DNA of 64,000 nt from NCBI RefSeq assembly GCF_051020975.1, contig NW_027478166.1:7317501-7381500 (forward strand). The letters are read 5' to 3'. Every line of letters starts with the position of its first letter. Positions within the stretch are counted from its first letter, which is position 1. Origin of the DNA: Osmia lignaria lignaria. Lineage: Eukaryota; Arthropoda; Insecta; Hymenoptera; Megachilidae. The notes under the pieces were generated by a model. The model saw only the letters and a list, made by a program, of their open reading frames with translations. It was not told the DNA's origin and did no database searches. Made by a program: the position numbers and the translations under genes. Positions 11,701 to 22,600 of this stretch are shown here, piece after piece.

Positions 11701-12300
11701 TCCGAAGCCGCACCAACATAATAGAGATACAGAAACACCGTGGCCCCTTTCTTTGAGATAACTCTGCACTATTGCGAGCTGCAAATGCCACTTCCAGCTT
11801 AGCTGTGCAGAGGAAGAACAACAAGAAGAAGAAGTATCTCGAAATATGTCCGTCAGGCCCGTTCCTTTGAGCTGAATCTGCAAATATCTCGGAAACGAAG
11901 CGAGCTATGGCAAAATGTTAAGAGACGTTTTTTGTAGTGAATTATGTTTCCTACAATTTATGTTCTATGATATTTTTTGATCAGAAGCGTAGTTTTCGAG
12001 ATATATCGAGATATTTAAAAGTTCCGAAGCCGCACCAACATAATAGAGATACAGAAACACCGTGGCTCCTTTCTTTGAGATAACTCTGCACTAGTACGAG
12101 CCGCAAATGCCACTTCCAGCTTAGCTGTGCAGAAGAAGAACAACAAGAAGAAGAAATATCTCGAAATATGTCCGTCAGGCCCCTTCCCTTGAGATAAATC
12201 TGCAAATATCTCGGAAACGAAGCGAGCTATGGCAAAATGTTAAGAGACCTTTTTTGTAGAGAATTAAGTTTCCTACTTTTTATGTTCTATGATATTTTTT
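8759..12300. repeat. 11-monomer higher-order unit, copy 2 (3542 bp)
   Basis: This is the tandem partner of the unit ending at 8758. Each monomer is most similar to the one 3542 bp upstream, not to its neighbour, which defines a true higher-order repeat. Copy-specific changes include gaagagcaac (11169) and acgtgtcc (11299). The correspondence stops near 12300, since the monomer at 12301 carries the gatcagatg rather than the cgatcagagg start. Confidence 0.92.
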
Positions 12301-14554
12301 GATCAGATGCGTAGTTCTCGAGATATATCAAGATATTTAAAAGTTCCGAAGCCGCACCAACATAATAGAGATACAGAAACACCGTGGCCCCTTTCTTTGA
12401 GATAACTCTGCACGATTGCGAGCTGGAAATGCCACTTCCAGTTTAGCTGTGCAGAAGAAGAACAACAAGAAGAAGAAATATCTCGAAATATGTCCATCAG
12501 GACCCTTCCCTTGAGATAAATCTGCAAATATCTCGGAAACGAAGCGAGCTATGGCAAAATGTTAAGAGACCTTTTTTGTAGAGAATTAAGTTTCCTACTT
12601 TTTATGTTCTATGATATTTTTTGATCAGATGCGTAGTTCTCGAGATATATCAAGATATTTGAAAGTTCCGAAGCCGCACCAACATAATAGAGATACAGAA
12701 ACACCGTGGCCCCTCTCTTTGAGATAACTCTGCACTATTGCGAGCTGCAAATGCCACTTCCAGCTTAGCTGTGCAGAAGAAGAACAACAAGAATAAGAAA
12801 TATATCGAAATATGTCCGTCAGGCCCCTTCCCTTGAGATAAATCTGCAAATATCTCGGAAACGAAGCGAGCTATGGCAAAATGTTAAGAGACGTTTTTTG
12901 TAGTGAATTATGTTTCCTACAATTTATGTTCTATGATATTTTTTGATCAGAGGCGTAGTTCTCGAGATATATCAAGATATTTAAAAGTTCCGAAGCCGCA
13001 CCAACATAATAGAGATACAGAAACACCGTGGCTCCTTTCTTTGAGATAACTCTGCACTAGTACGAGCCGCAAATGCCACTTCCAGCTTAGCTGTGCAGAA
13101 GAAGAACAACAAGAAGAAGAAATATCTCGAAATATGTCCGTCAGGCCCCTTCCCTTGAGATAAATCTGCAAATATCTCGGAAACGAAGCGAGCTATGGCA
13201 AAATGTTAAGAGACCTTTTTTGTAGAGAATTAAGTTTCCTACTTTTTATGTTCTATGATATTTTTTGATCAGATGCGTAGTTCTCGAGATATATCAAGAT
13301 ATTTAAAAGTTCCGAAGCCGCACCAACATAATAGAGATACAGAAACACCGTGGCCCCTTTCTTTGAGATAACTCTGCACTATTGCGAGCTGCAAATGCCA
13401 CTTCCAGCTTAGCTGTGCAGAGGAAGAACAACAAGAAGAAGAAGTATCTCGAAATATGTCCGTCAGGCCCGTTCCTTTGAGCTGAATCTGCAAATATCTC
13501 GGAAACGAAGCCAGCTATGGCAAAATGTTAAGAGACGTTTTTTGTAGTAAATTATGTTTCCTACAATTTATGTTCTATGATATTTTTTGATCAGAAGCGT
13601 AGTTTTCGAGATATATCGAGATATTTAAAAGTTCCGAAGCCGCACCAACATAATAGAGATACAGAAACACCGTGGCTCCTTTCTTTGAGATAACTCTGCA
13701 CTATTGCGAGCTGCAAATGCCACTTCCAGCTTAGCTGTGCAGAAGAAGAACAACAAGAATAAGAAATATATCGAAATATGTCCGTCAGGCCCCTTCCCTT
13801 GAGATAAATCTGCAAATATCTCGGAAACGAAGCGAGCTATGGCAAAATGTTAAGAGACGTTTTTTGTAGTGAATTATGTTTCCTACAATTTATGTTCTAT
13901 GATATTTTTTGATCAGAGGCGTAGTTCTCGAGATATATCAAGATATTTAAAAGTTCCGAAGCCGCACCAACATAATAGAGATACAGAAACACCGTGGCTC
14001 CTTTCTTTGAGATAACTCTGCACTAGTACGAGCCGCAAATGCCACTTCCAGCTTAGCTGTGCAGAAGAAGAACAACAAGAAGAAGAAATATCTCGAAATA
14101 TGTCCGTCAGGCCCCTTCCCTTGAGATAAATCTGCAAATATCTCGGAAACGAAGCGAGCTATGGCAAAATGTTAAGAGACCTTTTTTGTAGAGAATTAAG
14201 TTTCCTACTTTTTATGTTCTATGATATTTTTCGATCAGAGGCGTAGTTCTCGAGATATATCAAGATATTTAAAAGTTCCGAAGCCGCACCAACATAATAG
14301 AGATACAGAAACACCGTGGCGCCTTTCTTTGCGATAACTCTGCACGATTGCGAGCTGGAAATGCCACTTCCAGTTTAGCTGTGCAGAAGAAGAACAACAA
14401 GAAGAAGAAATATCTCGAAATATGTCCATCAGGACCCTTCCCTTGAGATAAATCTGCAAATATCTCGGAAACGAAGCGAGCTATGGCAAAATGTTAAGAG
14501 ACCTTTTTTGTAGAGAATTAAGTTTCGTACTTTTTATGTTCTATGATATTTTTC
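12301..14554. repeat. Seven monomers with a 966-bp partial duplication
   Basis: The monomers at 12623 and 12945 match those at 13589 and 13911 over their right-hand parts and tails: gaataagaaatatatcg, then gacgttttttgtagtgaatt, then a copy with actagtacgagcc. The left block of the 13589 copy is of the aagcgtagttttc type while that of 12623 is not, so a switch lies inside it. The copy at 13267 is of the gagctgaa right-block type. Confidence 0.85.
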
Positions 14555-15842
14555 GATCAGAGGCGTAGTTCTCGAGATATATCAAGATATTTAAAAGTTC
14601 CGAAGCCGCACCAACATAATAGAGATACAGAAACACCGTGGCCCCTTTCTTTGAGATAACTCTGCACGATTGCGAGCAGGAAATGCCACTTCCAGTTTAG
14701 CTGTGCAGAAGAAGAACAACAAGAAGAAGAAATATCTCGAAATATGTCCGTCGGGACCCTTCCCTTGAGATAAATCTGCAAATATCTCGGAAACGAAGCG
14801 AGCTATGGCAAAATGTTAAGAGACCTTTTTTGTAGAGAATTATGTTTCCTACTTTTTATGTTCTATGATATTTTTCGATCAGAGGCGTAGTTATCGAGAT
14901 ATATCAAGATATTTAAAAATTCCGAAGCCGCACCAACATAATAGAGATACAGAAACACCGTGGCCCCTTTCTTTGAGATAACTCTGCACGATTGCGAGCT
15001 GGAAATGCCACTTCCAGTTTAGCTGTGCAGAAGAAGAACAACAAGAAGAAGAAATATCTCGAAATATGTCCATCAGGACCCTTCCCTTGAGATAAATCTG
15101 CAAATATCTCGGAAACGAAGCGAGCTATGGCAAAATGTTAAGAGACCTTTTTTGTAGAGAATTAAGTTTCCTACTTTTTATGTTCTATGATATTTTTCGA
15201 TCAGAGGCGTAGTTCTCGAGATATATCAAGATATTTAAAAGTTCCGAAGCCGCACCATCATAATAGAGATACAGAAACACCGTGGCCCCTTTCTTTGAGA
15301 TAACTCTGCACGATTGCGAGCAGGAAATGCCACTTCCAGTTTAGCTGTGCAGAAGAAGAACAACAAGAAGAAGAAATATCTCGAAATATGTCCGTCGGGA
15401 CCCTTCCCTTGAGATAAATCTGCAAATATCTCGGAAACGAAGCGAGCTATGGCAAAATGTTAAGAGACCTTTTTTGTAGAGAATTAAGTTTCCTACTTTT
15501 TATGTTCTATGATATTTTTCGATCAGAGGCGTAGTTCTCGAGATATATCAAGATATTTAAAAGTTCCGAAGCCGCACCAACATAATAGAGATACAGAAAC
15601 ACCGTGGCCCCTTTCTTTGAGATAACTCGGCACGATTGCGAGCTGGAAATGCCACTTCCAGTTTAGCTGTGCAGAAGAAGAACAACAAGAAGAAGAAATA
15701 TCTCGAAATATGTCCATCAGGACCCTTCCCTTGAGATAAATCTGCAAATATCTCGGAAACGAAGCGAGCTACGGCAAAATGTTAAGCGACCTTTTTTGTA
15801 GAAAATTAGGTTTCCTACTTTTTATGTTCTATGATATTTTTT
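14555..15842. repeat. Four monomers in a two-monomer alternation (644 bp)
   Basis: Copies at 14555 and 15199 share gagcaggaaatg and gtcgggaccc; copies at 14877 and 15521 share the gagctggaaatg and atcaggaccc pair. The monomer at 14877 has ttatcgag, ending the minus-strand frame early. The one at 15199 has caccatcataat, which puts a stop in that frame. Confidence 0.85.
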
Positions 15843-16808
15843 GATCAGATGCGTAGTTCTCGAGATATATCAAGATATTTAAAAGCTCCGAAGCTGCACC
15901 AACATAATAGAGGTACAGAAACACCGTGGCCCCTTTCTTTGAGATAACTCTGCACTATTGCGAGCTGCAAATGCCACTTCCAGCTTAGCTGTGCAGAAGA
16001 AGAACAACAAGAATAAGAAATATTTCGAAATATGTCCGTCAGGCCCCTTCCCTTGAGATAAATCTGCAAATATCTCGGAAACGAAGCGAGCTACGGCAAA
16101 ATGTTAAGCGACCTTTTTTGTAGAAAATTAGGTTTCCTACTTTTTATGTTCTATGATATGTTTTGATCAGATGCGTAGTTCTCGAGATATATCAAGATAT
16201 TTAAAAGTTCCGAAGACGCACCAACATAATACAGATACAGAAACACCGTGGCCCCTTTCTTTGAGATAACTCTGCACTATTGCGAGCTGCAAATGCCACT
16301 TCCAGCTTAGCTGTGCAGAAGAAGAACAACAAGAAGAAGAAATATCTGGAAATATGTCCGTCAGGCCCCTTCCCTTGAGATAAATCTGCAAATACCTCGG
16401 AAACCAAGCGAGCTATGGCAAGATGTTAAGAGACCTTATTTGTAGAGAATTAAGTTTCCTACTTTTTATGTTCTACGATATTTTTTGATCAGATGCGTAG
16501 TTCTCGAGATATATCAAGATATTTAAAAGTTCCGAAGCGGCACCAACATAATAGAGATACAGAAACACCGTGGCCCCTTTCTTTGAGGTAACTCTGCACT
16601 ATTGCGAGCTGCAAATGCCACTTCCAGCTTAGCTGTGCAGAAGAAGAACAACAAGAAGAAGAAATATCTCGAAATATGTCCCTCAGGCCCCTTCCCTTGA
16701 GATAAATCTGCAAATATCTCGGAAACCAAGCGAGCTATGGCAAAATGTTAAGAGACCTTATTTGTAGAGAATTAAGTTTCCTACTTTTTATGTTCTACGA
16801 TATTTTTT
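15843..16808. repeat. Three monomers with private variants, recurring 8046 bp later
   Basis: The first has aaagctccgaagctgcacc and agaggtac, the second gatatgttttgatcag, gaagacgcacc, atacagatac and atctggaaatatg, the third aagcggcacc, ttgaggtaac and gtccctcagg. The first two, with the monomer before them, recur at 23567-24532. The first two also recur at 29360-30003. Confidence 0.88.
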
Positions 16809-17773
16809 GATCAGATGCGTAGTTCTCGAGATATATCAAGATACTTAAAAGTTCCGAAGCCGCACCAACATAATAGAGATACAGAAACACCGTGGCCCCT
16901 TTCTTTGAGATAACTCTGCACTATTGCGAGCTGCAAATGCCACTTCCAGCTTAGCTGTGCAGAAGAAGAACAACAAGAACAAGAAATATCTCGAAATATG
17001 TCCGTCAGGCCCCTTCCCTTGAGATAAATCTGCAAATATCTCGGAAACGAAGCGAGCTATGGCAAAATGTTAAGAGACCTTTTTTGTAGAGAATTATGTT
17101 TCCTACAATTTACGTTCTGTGATATTTTTTGATCAGAAGCGTAGTTTTCGAGATATATCGAGATATTTAAAAGTTCCGAAGCCGCACCAACATAATAGAG
17201 ATACAGAAACACCGTGGCCCCTTTCTTTGAGATAACTCTACACTATTGCGACCTGCAAATGCCACTTCCAGCTTAGCTGTGCAGAAGAGGAACAACAAGA
17301 AGAAGAAATATTTCGGAATATGTCGTCAGGCCCCTTCCCTTGAGCTAAATCTGCAAATATCTCGGAAACGATGCCAGCTATCGGAAAATGTTATGAGACC
17401 TTTTTTGTAGAGAATTAAGTTTCCTACTTTTTATGTTCTATGATATTTTTTGATCAGATGCGTAGTTTTCGAGATATATCGAGATATTTAAGAGTTCCGA
17501 AGCCGCACCAACATAATAGAGATACAGAAACATCATGGCCCCTTTCTTTGGGATAACTCTGCACTATTGCGAGTTGGAAATGCCACTTCCAGTTTAGCTG
17601 TGCAGAAGAAGAACAACAAGAAGAAGAAATATCTCGAAATATGTCCGTCAGGACCCTTCCCTTGAGATAAATCTGCAAATATCTCGGAAACCAAGCGAGC
17701 TATGGCAAAATGTTAAGAGACCTTATTTGTAGAGAATTAAGTTTCCTACTTTTTATGTTCTACGATATTTTTT
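16809..17773. repeat. 965-bp three-monomer unit, copy 1 of 3
   Basis: The unit comprises a gaacaagaaatatctcg monomer, a 321-bp monomer with gcgacctgc, gaagaggaac, tttcggaatatgtcg (one C missing) and gatgccagctatcgg, and a monomer with catcatggcccc and gagttggaaatg. It ends in an aaaccaagcg / ccttatttgtag / ttctacgat tail. Copy-specific changes are ctctacac (17236) and ttatgagacc (17391). Confidence 0.92.
17131..17451. repeat. 321-bp monomer with 1-base deletion (type a)
   Basis: One C is missing in tatgtcgtcagg, compared with tatgtccgtcagg elsewhere. The same variant monomer recurs at 18096, 19061, 21314, 25499 and 30326, all with gcgacctgc, gaagaggaac and gatgccagctatcgg. One founder copy spread within 17-31 kb. 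The deletion shifts the minus-strand frame. Confidence 0.9.
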
Positions 17774-18738
17774 GATCAGATGCGTAGTTCTCGAGATATA
17801 TCAAGATACTTAAAAGTTCCGAAGCCGCACCAACATAATAGAGATACAGAAACACCGTGGCCCCTTTCTTTGAGATAACTCTGCACTATTGCGAGCTGCA
17901 AATGCCACTTCCAGCTTAGCTGTGCAGAAGAAGAACAACAAGAACAAGAAATATCTCGAAATATGTCCGTCAGGCCCCTTCCCTTGAGATAAATCTGCAA
18001 ATATCTCGGAAACGAAGCGAGCTATGGCAAAATGTTAAGAGACCTTTTTTGTAGAGAATTATGTTTCCTACAATTTACGTTCTGTGATATTTTTTGATCA
18101 GAAGCGTAGTTTTCGAGATATATCGAGATATTTAAAAGTTCCGAAGCCGCACCAACATAATAGAGATACAGAAACACCGTGGCCCCTTTCTTTGAGATAA
18201 CTCTGCACTATTGCGACCTGCAAATGCCACTTCCAGCTTAGCTGTGCAGAAGAGGAACAACAAGAAGAAGAAATATTTCGGAATATGTCGTCAGGCCCCT
18301 TCCCTTGAGCTAAATCTGCAAATATCTCGGAAACGATGCCAGCTATCGGAAAATGTTAAGAGACCTTTTTTGTAGAGAATTAAGTTTCCTACTTTTTATG
18401 TTCTATGATATTTTTTGATCAGATGCGTAGTTTTCGAGATATATCGAGATATTTAAGAGTTCCGAAGCCGCACCAACATAATAGAGATACAGAAACATCA
18501 TGGCCCCTTTCTTTGGGATAACTCTGCACTATTGCGAGTTGGAAATGCCACTTCCAGTTTAGCTGTGCAGAAGAAGAACAACAAGAAGAAGAAATATCTC
18601 GAAATATGTCCGTCAGGACCCTTCCCTTGAGATAAATCTGCAAATATCTCGGAAACCAAGCGAGCTATGGCAAAATGTTAAGAGACCTTATTTGTAGAGA
18701 ATTAAGTTTCCTACTTTTTATGTTCTACGATATTTTTT
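17774..18738. repeat. 965-bp three-monomer unit, copy 2 of 3
   Basis: It agrees with copy 1 in every private marker, with only a couple of single-base differences seen. Its end again carries the aaaccaagcg / ccttatttgtag tail. Confidence 0.92.
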
Positions 18739-19703
18739 GATCAGATGCGTAGTTCTCGAGATATATCAAGATACTTAAAAGTTCCGAAGCCGCACCAACA
18801 TAATAGAGATACAGAAACACCGTGGCCCCTTTCTTTGAGATAACTCTGCACTATTGCGAGCTGCAAATGCCACTTCCAGCTTAGCTGTGCAGAAGAAGAA
18901 CAACAAGAACAAGAAATATCTCGAAATATGTCCGTCAGGCCCCTTCCCTTGAGATAAATCTGCAAATATCTCGGAAACGAAGCGAGCTATGGCAAAATGT
19001 TAAGAGACCTTTTTTGTAGAGAATTATGTTTCCTACAATTTACGTTCTGTGATATTTTTTGATCAGAAGCGTAGTTTTCGAGATATATCGAGATATTTAA
19101 AAGTTCCGAAGCCGCACCAACATAATAGAGATACAGAAACACCGTGGCCCCTTTCTTTGAGATAACTCTGCACTATTGCGACCTGCAAATGCCACTTCCA
19201 GCTTAGCTGTGCAGAAGAGGAACAACAAGAAGAAGAAATATTTCGGAATATGTCGTCAGGCCCCTTCCCTTGAGCTAAATCTGCAAATATCTCGGAAACG
19301 ATGCCAGCTATCGGAAAATGTTAAGAGACCTTTTTTGTAGAGAATTAAGTTTCCTACTTTTTATGTTCTATGATATTTTTTGATCAGATGCGTAGTTTTC
19401 GAGATATATCGAGATATTTAAGAGTTCCGAAGCCGCACCAACATAATAGAGATACAGAAACATCATGGCCCCTTTCTTTGGGATAACTCTGCACTATTGC
19501 GAGTTGGAAATGCCACTTCCAGTTTAGCTGTGCAGAAGAAGAACAACAAGAAGAAGAAATATCTCGAAATATGTCCGTCAGGACCCTTCCCTTGAGATAA
19601 ATCTGCAAATATCTCGGAAACGAAGCGAGCTACGGCAAAATGTTAAGAGACCTTTTTTGTAGAAAATTAGGATTCCTACTTTTTATGTTCTATGATATTT
19701 TTT
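18739..19703. repeat. 965-bp three-monomer unit, copy 3 of 3
   Basis: It matches copy 2 until its last monomer's tail, which reads aaacgaagcgagctacgg and gtagaaaattaggattcc instead of the aaaccaagcg type. The tail change marks the edge of the amplification. Confidence 0.92.
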
Positions 19704-20025
19704 GAACAGATGCGTAGTTCTCGAGATATATCAAGATATTTAAAAGTTCCGAAGCGGCACCAACATAATAGAGATACAGAAACACCGTGGCCCCTTTCTT
19801 TGAGGTAACTCTGCACTATTGCGAGCTGCAAATGCCACTTCCAGCTTAGCTGTGCAGAAGAAGAACAACAAGAAGAAGAAATATCTCGAAATATGTCCCT
19901 CAGGCCCCTTCCCTTGAGATAAATCTGCAAATATCTCGGAAACGAAGCGAGCTACGGCAAAATGTTAAGAGACCTTTTTTGTAGAAAATTAGGATTCCTA
20001 CTTTTTATGCTCTATGATATTTTTT
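19704..20025. repeat. Monomer with tttgaacagatg start
   Basis: GATCAG is changed to GAACAG, removing the BclI/MboI site and the usual minus-strand stop, so the open frame runs on into the preceding tail. It shares aagcggcacc, ttgaggtaac and gtccctcagg with copies at 16487, 21957, 26142 and 30969; the last three of these also share the gaacag start. Confidence 0.85.
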
Positions 20026-20669
20026 GACCAGATGCGTAGTTCTCGAGATATATCAAGATATTTAAAAGTTCCGAAGCCGCACTAACATAATAGAGATACA
20101 GAAACACCGTGGCCCCTTTCTTTGAGATAACTCTGCACTATTGCGAGCTGCAAATGCCACTTCCAGCTTAGCTGTGCAGAGGAAGAACAACAAGAAGAAG
20201 AAGTATCTCGAAATATGTCCGTCAGGCCCGTTCCTTTGAGCTGAATCTGCAAATATCTCGGAAACGAAGCGAGCTATGGCAAAATGTTAAGAGACGTTTT
20301 TTGTAGTGAATTATGTTTCCTACAATCTATGTTCTATGATATTTTTTGATCAGAAGCGTAGTTTTCGAGATATATCGAGATATTTAAAAGTTCCGAAGCC
20401 GCACCAACATAATAGAGATACAGAAACACCGTGGCTCCTTTCTTTGAGATAACTCTGCACTAGTACGAGCCGCAAATGCCACTTCCGGCTCAGCTGTGCA
20501 GAAGAAGAACAACAAGAAGAAGAAATATCTCGAAATATGTCCGTCAGGCCCCTTCCCTTGAGATAAATCTGCAAATATCTCGGAAACGAAGCGAGCTATG
20601 GCAAAATGTTAAGAGACCTTTTTTGTAGAGAATTATGTTTCCTACAATTTACGTTCTGTGATATTTTTT
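20026..20669. repeat. Two-monomer unit, copy 1 (644 bp)
   Basis: The first monomer has gcactaacataat, which makes an in-frame TAG on the minus strand, and the gagctgaa right block. The second has actagtacgagcc with ccggctcagctg. The first monomer's start reads tttgaccag, as at 22279. Confidence 0.85.
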
Positions 20670-21313
20670 GATCAGAAGCGTAGTTTTCGAGATATATCGA
20701 GATATTTAAAAGTTCCGAAGCCGCACTAACATAATAGAGATACAGAAACACCGTGGCCCCTTTCTTTGAGATAACTCTGCACTATTGCGAGCTGCAAATG
20801 CCACTTCCAGCTTAGCTGTGCAGAGGAAGAACAACAAGAAGAAGAAGTATCTCGAAATATGTCCGTCAGGCCCGTTCCTTTGAGCTGAATCTGCAAATAT
20901 CTCGGAAACGAAGCGAGCTATGGCAAAATGTTAAGAGACGTTTTTTGTAGTGAATTATGTTTCCTACAATTTATGTTCTATGATATTTTTTGATCAGAAG
21001 CGTAGTTTTCGAGATATATCGAGATATTTAAAAGTTCCGAAGCCGCACCAACATAATAGAGATACAGAAACACCGTGGCTCCTTTCTTTGAGATAACTCT
21101 GCACTAGTACGAGCCGCAAATGCCACTTCCGGCTCAGCTGTGCAGAAGAAGAACAACAAGAAGAAGAAATATCTCGAAATATGTCCGTCAGGCCCCTTCC
21201 CTTGAGATAAATCTGCAAATATCTCGGAAACGAAGCGAGCTATGGCAAAATGTTAAGAGACCTTTTTTGTAGAGAATTATGTTTCCTACAATTTACGTTC
21301 TGTGATATTTTTT
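20670..21313. repeat. Two-monomer unit, copy 2 (644 bp)
   Basis: It matches the preceding 644 bp from gcactaacataat onward, but its left block is of the aagcgtagttttc type, so the duplication edge falls in the first hundred bases of its first monomer. Confidence 0.85.
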
Positions 21314-22600
21314 GATCAGAAGCGTAGTTTTCGAGATATATCGAGATATTTAAAAGTTCCGAAGCCGCACCAACATAATAGAGATACAGAAACACCGTGG
21401 CCCCTTTCTTTGAGATAACTCTGCACTATTGCGACCTGCAAATGCCACTTCCAGCTTAGCTGTGCAGAAGAGGAACAACAAGAAGAAGAAATATTTCGGA
21501 ATATGTCGTCAGGCCCCTTCCCTTGAGCTAAATCTGCAAATATCTCGGAAACGATGCCAGCTATCGGAAAATGTTAAGAGACCTTTTTTGTAGAGAATTA
21601 AGTTTCCTACTTTTTATGTTCTATGATATTTTTTGATCAGATGCGTAGTTTTCGAGATATATCGAGATATTTAAGAGTTCCGAAGCCGCACCAACATAAT
21701 AGAGATACAGAAACATCGTGGCCCCTTTCTTTGGGATAACTCTGCACTATTGCGAGTTGGAAATGCCACTTCCAGTTTAGCTGTGCAGAAGAAGAACAAC
21801 AAGAAGAAGAAATATCTCGAAATATGTCCGTCAGGACCCTTCCCTTGAGATAAATCTGCAAATATCTCGGAAACGAAGCGAGCTACGGCAAAATGTTAAG
21901 AGACCTTTTTTGTAGAAAATTAGGATTCCTACTTTTTATGTTCTATGATATTTTTTGAACAGATGCGTAGTTCTCGAGATATATCAAGATATTTAAAAGT
22001 TCCGAAGCGGCACCAACATAATAGAGATACAGAAACACCGTGGCCCCTTTCTTTGAGGTAACTCTGCACTATTGCGAGCTGCAAATGCCACTTCCAGCTT
22101 AGCTGTGCAGAAGAAGAACAACAAGAAGAAGAAGTATCTCGAAATATGTCCCTCAGGCCCCTTCCCTTGAGATAAATCTGCAAATATCTCGGAAACCAAG
22201 CGAGCTACGGCAAAATGTTAAGAGACCTTTTTTGTAGAAAATTAGGATTCCTACTTTTTATGCTCTATGATATTTTTTGACCAGATGCGTAGTTCTCGAG
22301 ATATATCAAGATATTTAAAAGTTCCGAAGCCGCACTAACATAATAGAGATACAGAAACACCGTGGCCCCTTTCTTTGAGATAACTCTGCACTATTGCGAG
22401 CTGCAAATGCCACTTCCAGCTTAGCTGTGCAGAGGAAGAACAACAAGACGAAGAAGTATCTCGAAATATGTCCGTCAGGCCCGTTCCTTTGAGCTGAATC
22501 TGCAAATATCTCGGAAACGAAGCGAGCTATGGCAAAATGTTAAGAGACGTTTTTTGTAGTGAATTATGTTTCCTACAATTTATGTTCTATGATATTTTTT
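21314..22600. repeat. Four monomers recurring from 2253 bp upstream
   Basis: The order is the 321-bp tttcggaatatgtcg monomer, the gagttggaaatg monomer, the gaacag-start monomer and the gcactaacat monomer. It repeats the order at 19061-20347, seven monomers minus one base earlier. Small differences include catcgtgg here against catcatgg, and gaagacgaagaag (22446). Confidence 0.88.

Noticed and set aside
16201..16407. A 68-codon alternative minus-strand frame (also 16523, 21993, 24247, 24891, 29718)
   Set aside because: It opens only in copies with the aaaccaagcg tail and similar changes, runs through low-complexity Phe-rich sequence from the GAA tract, and shifts relative to the usual frame. 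There is no sign of coding.
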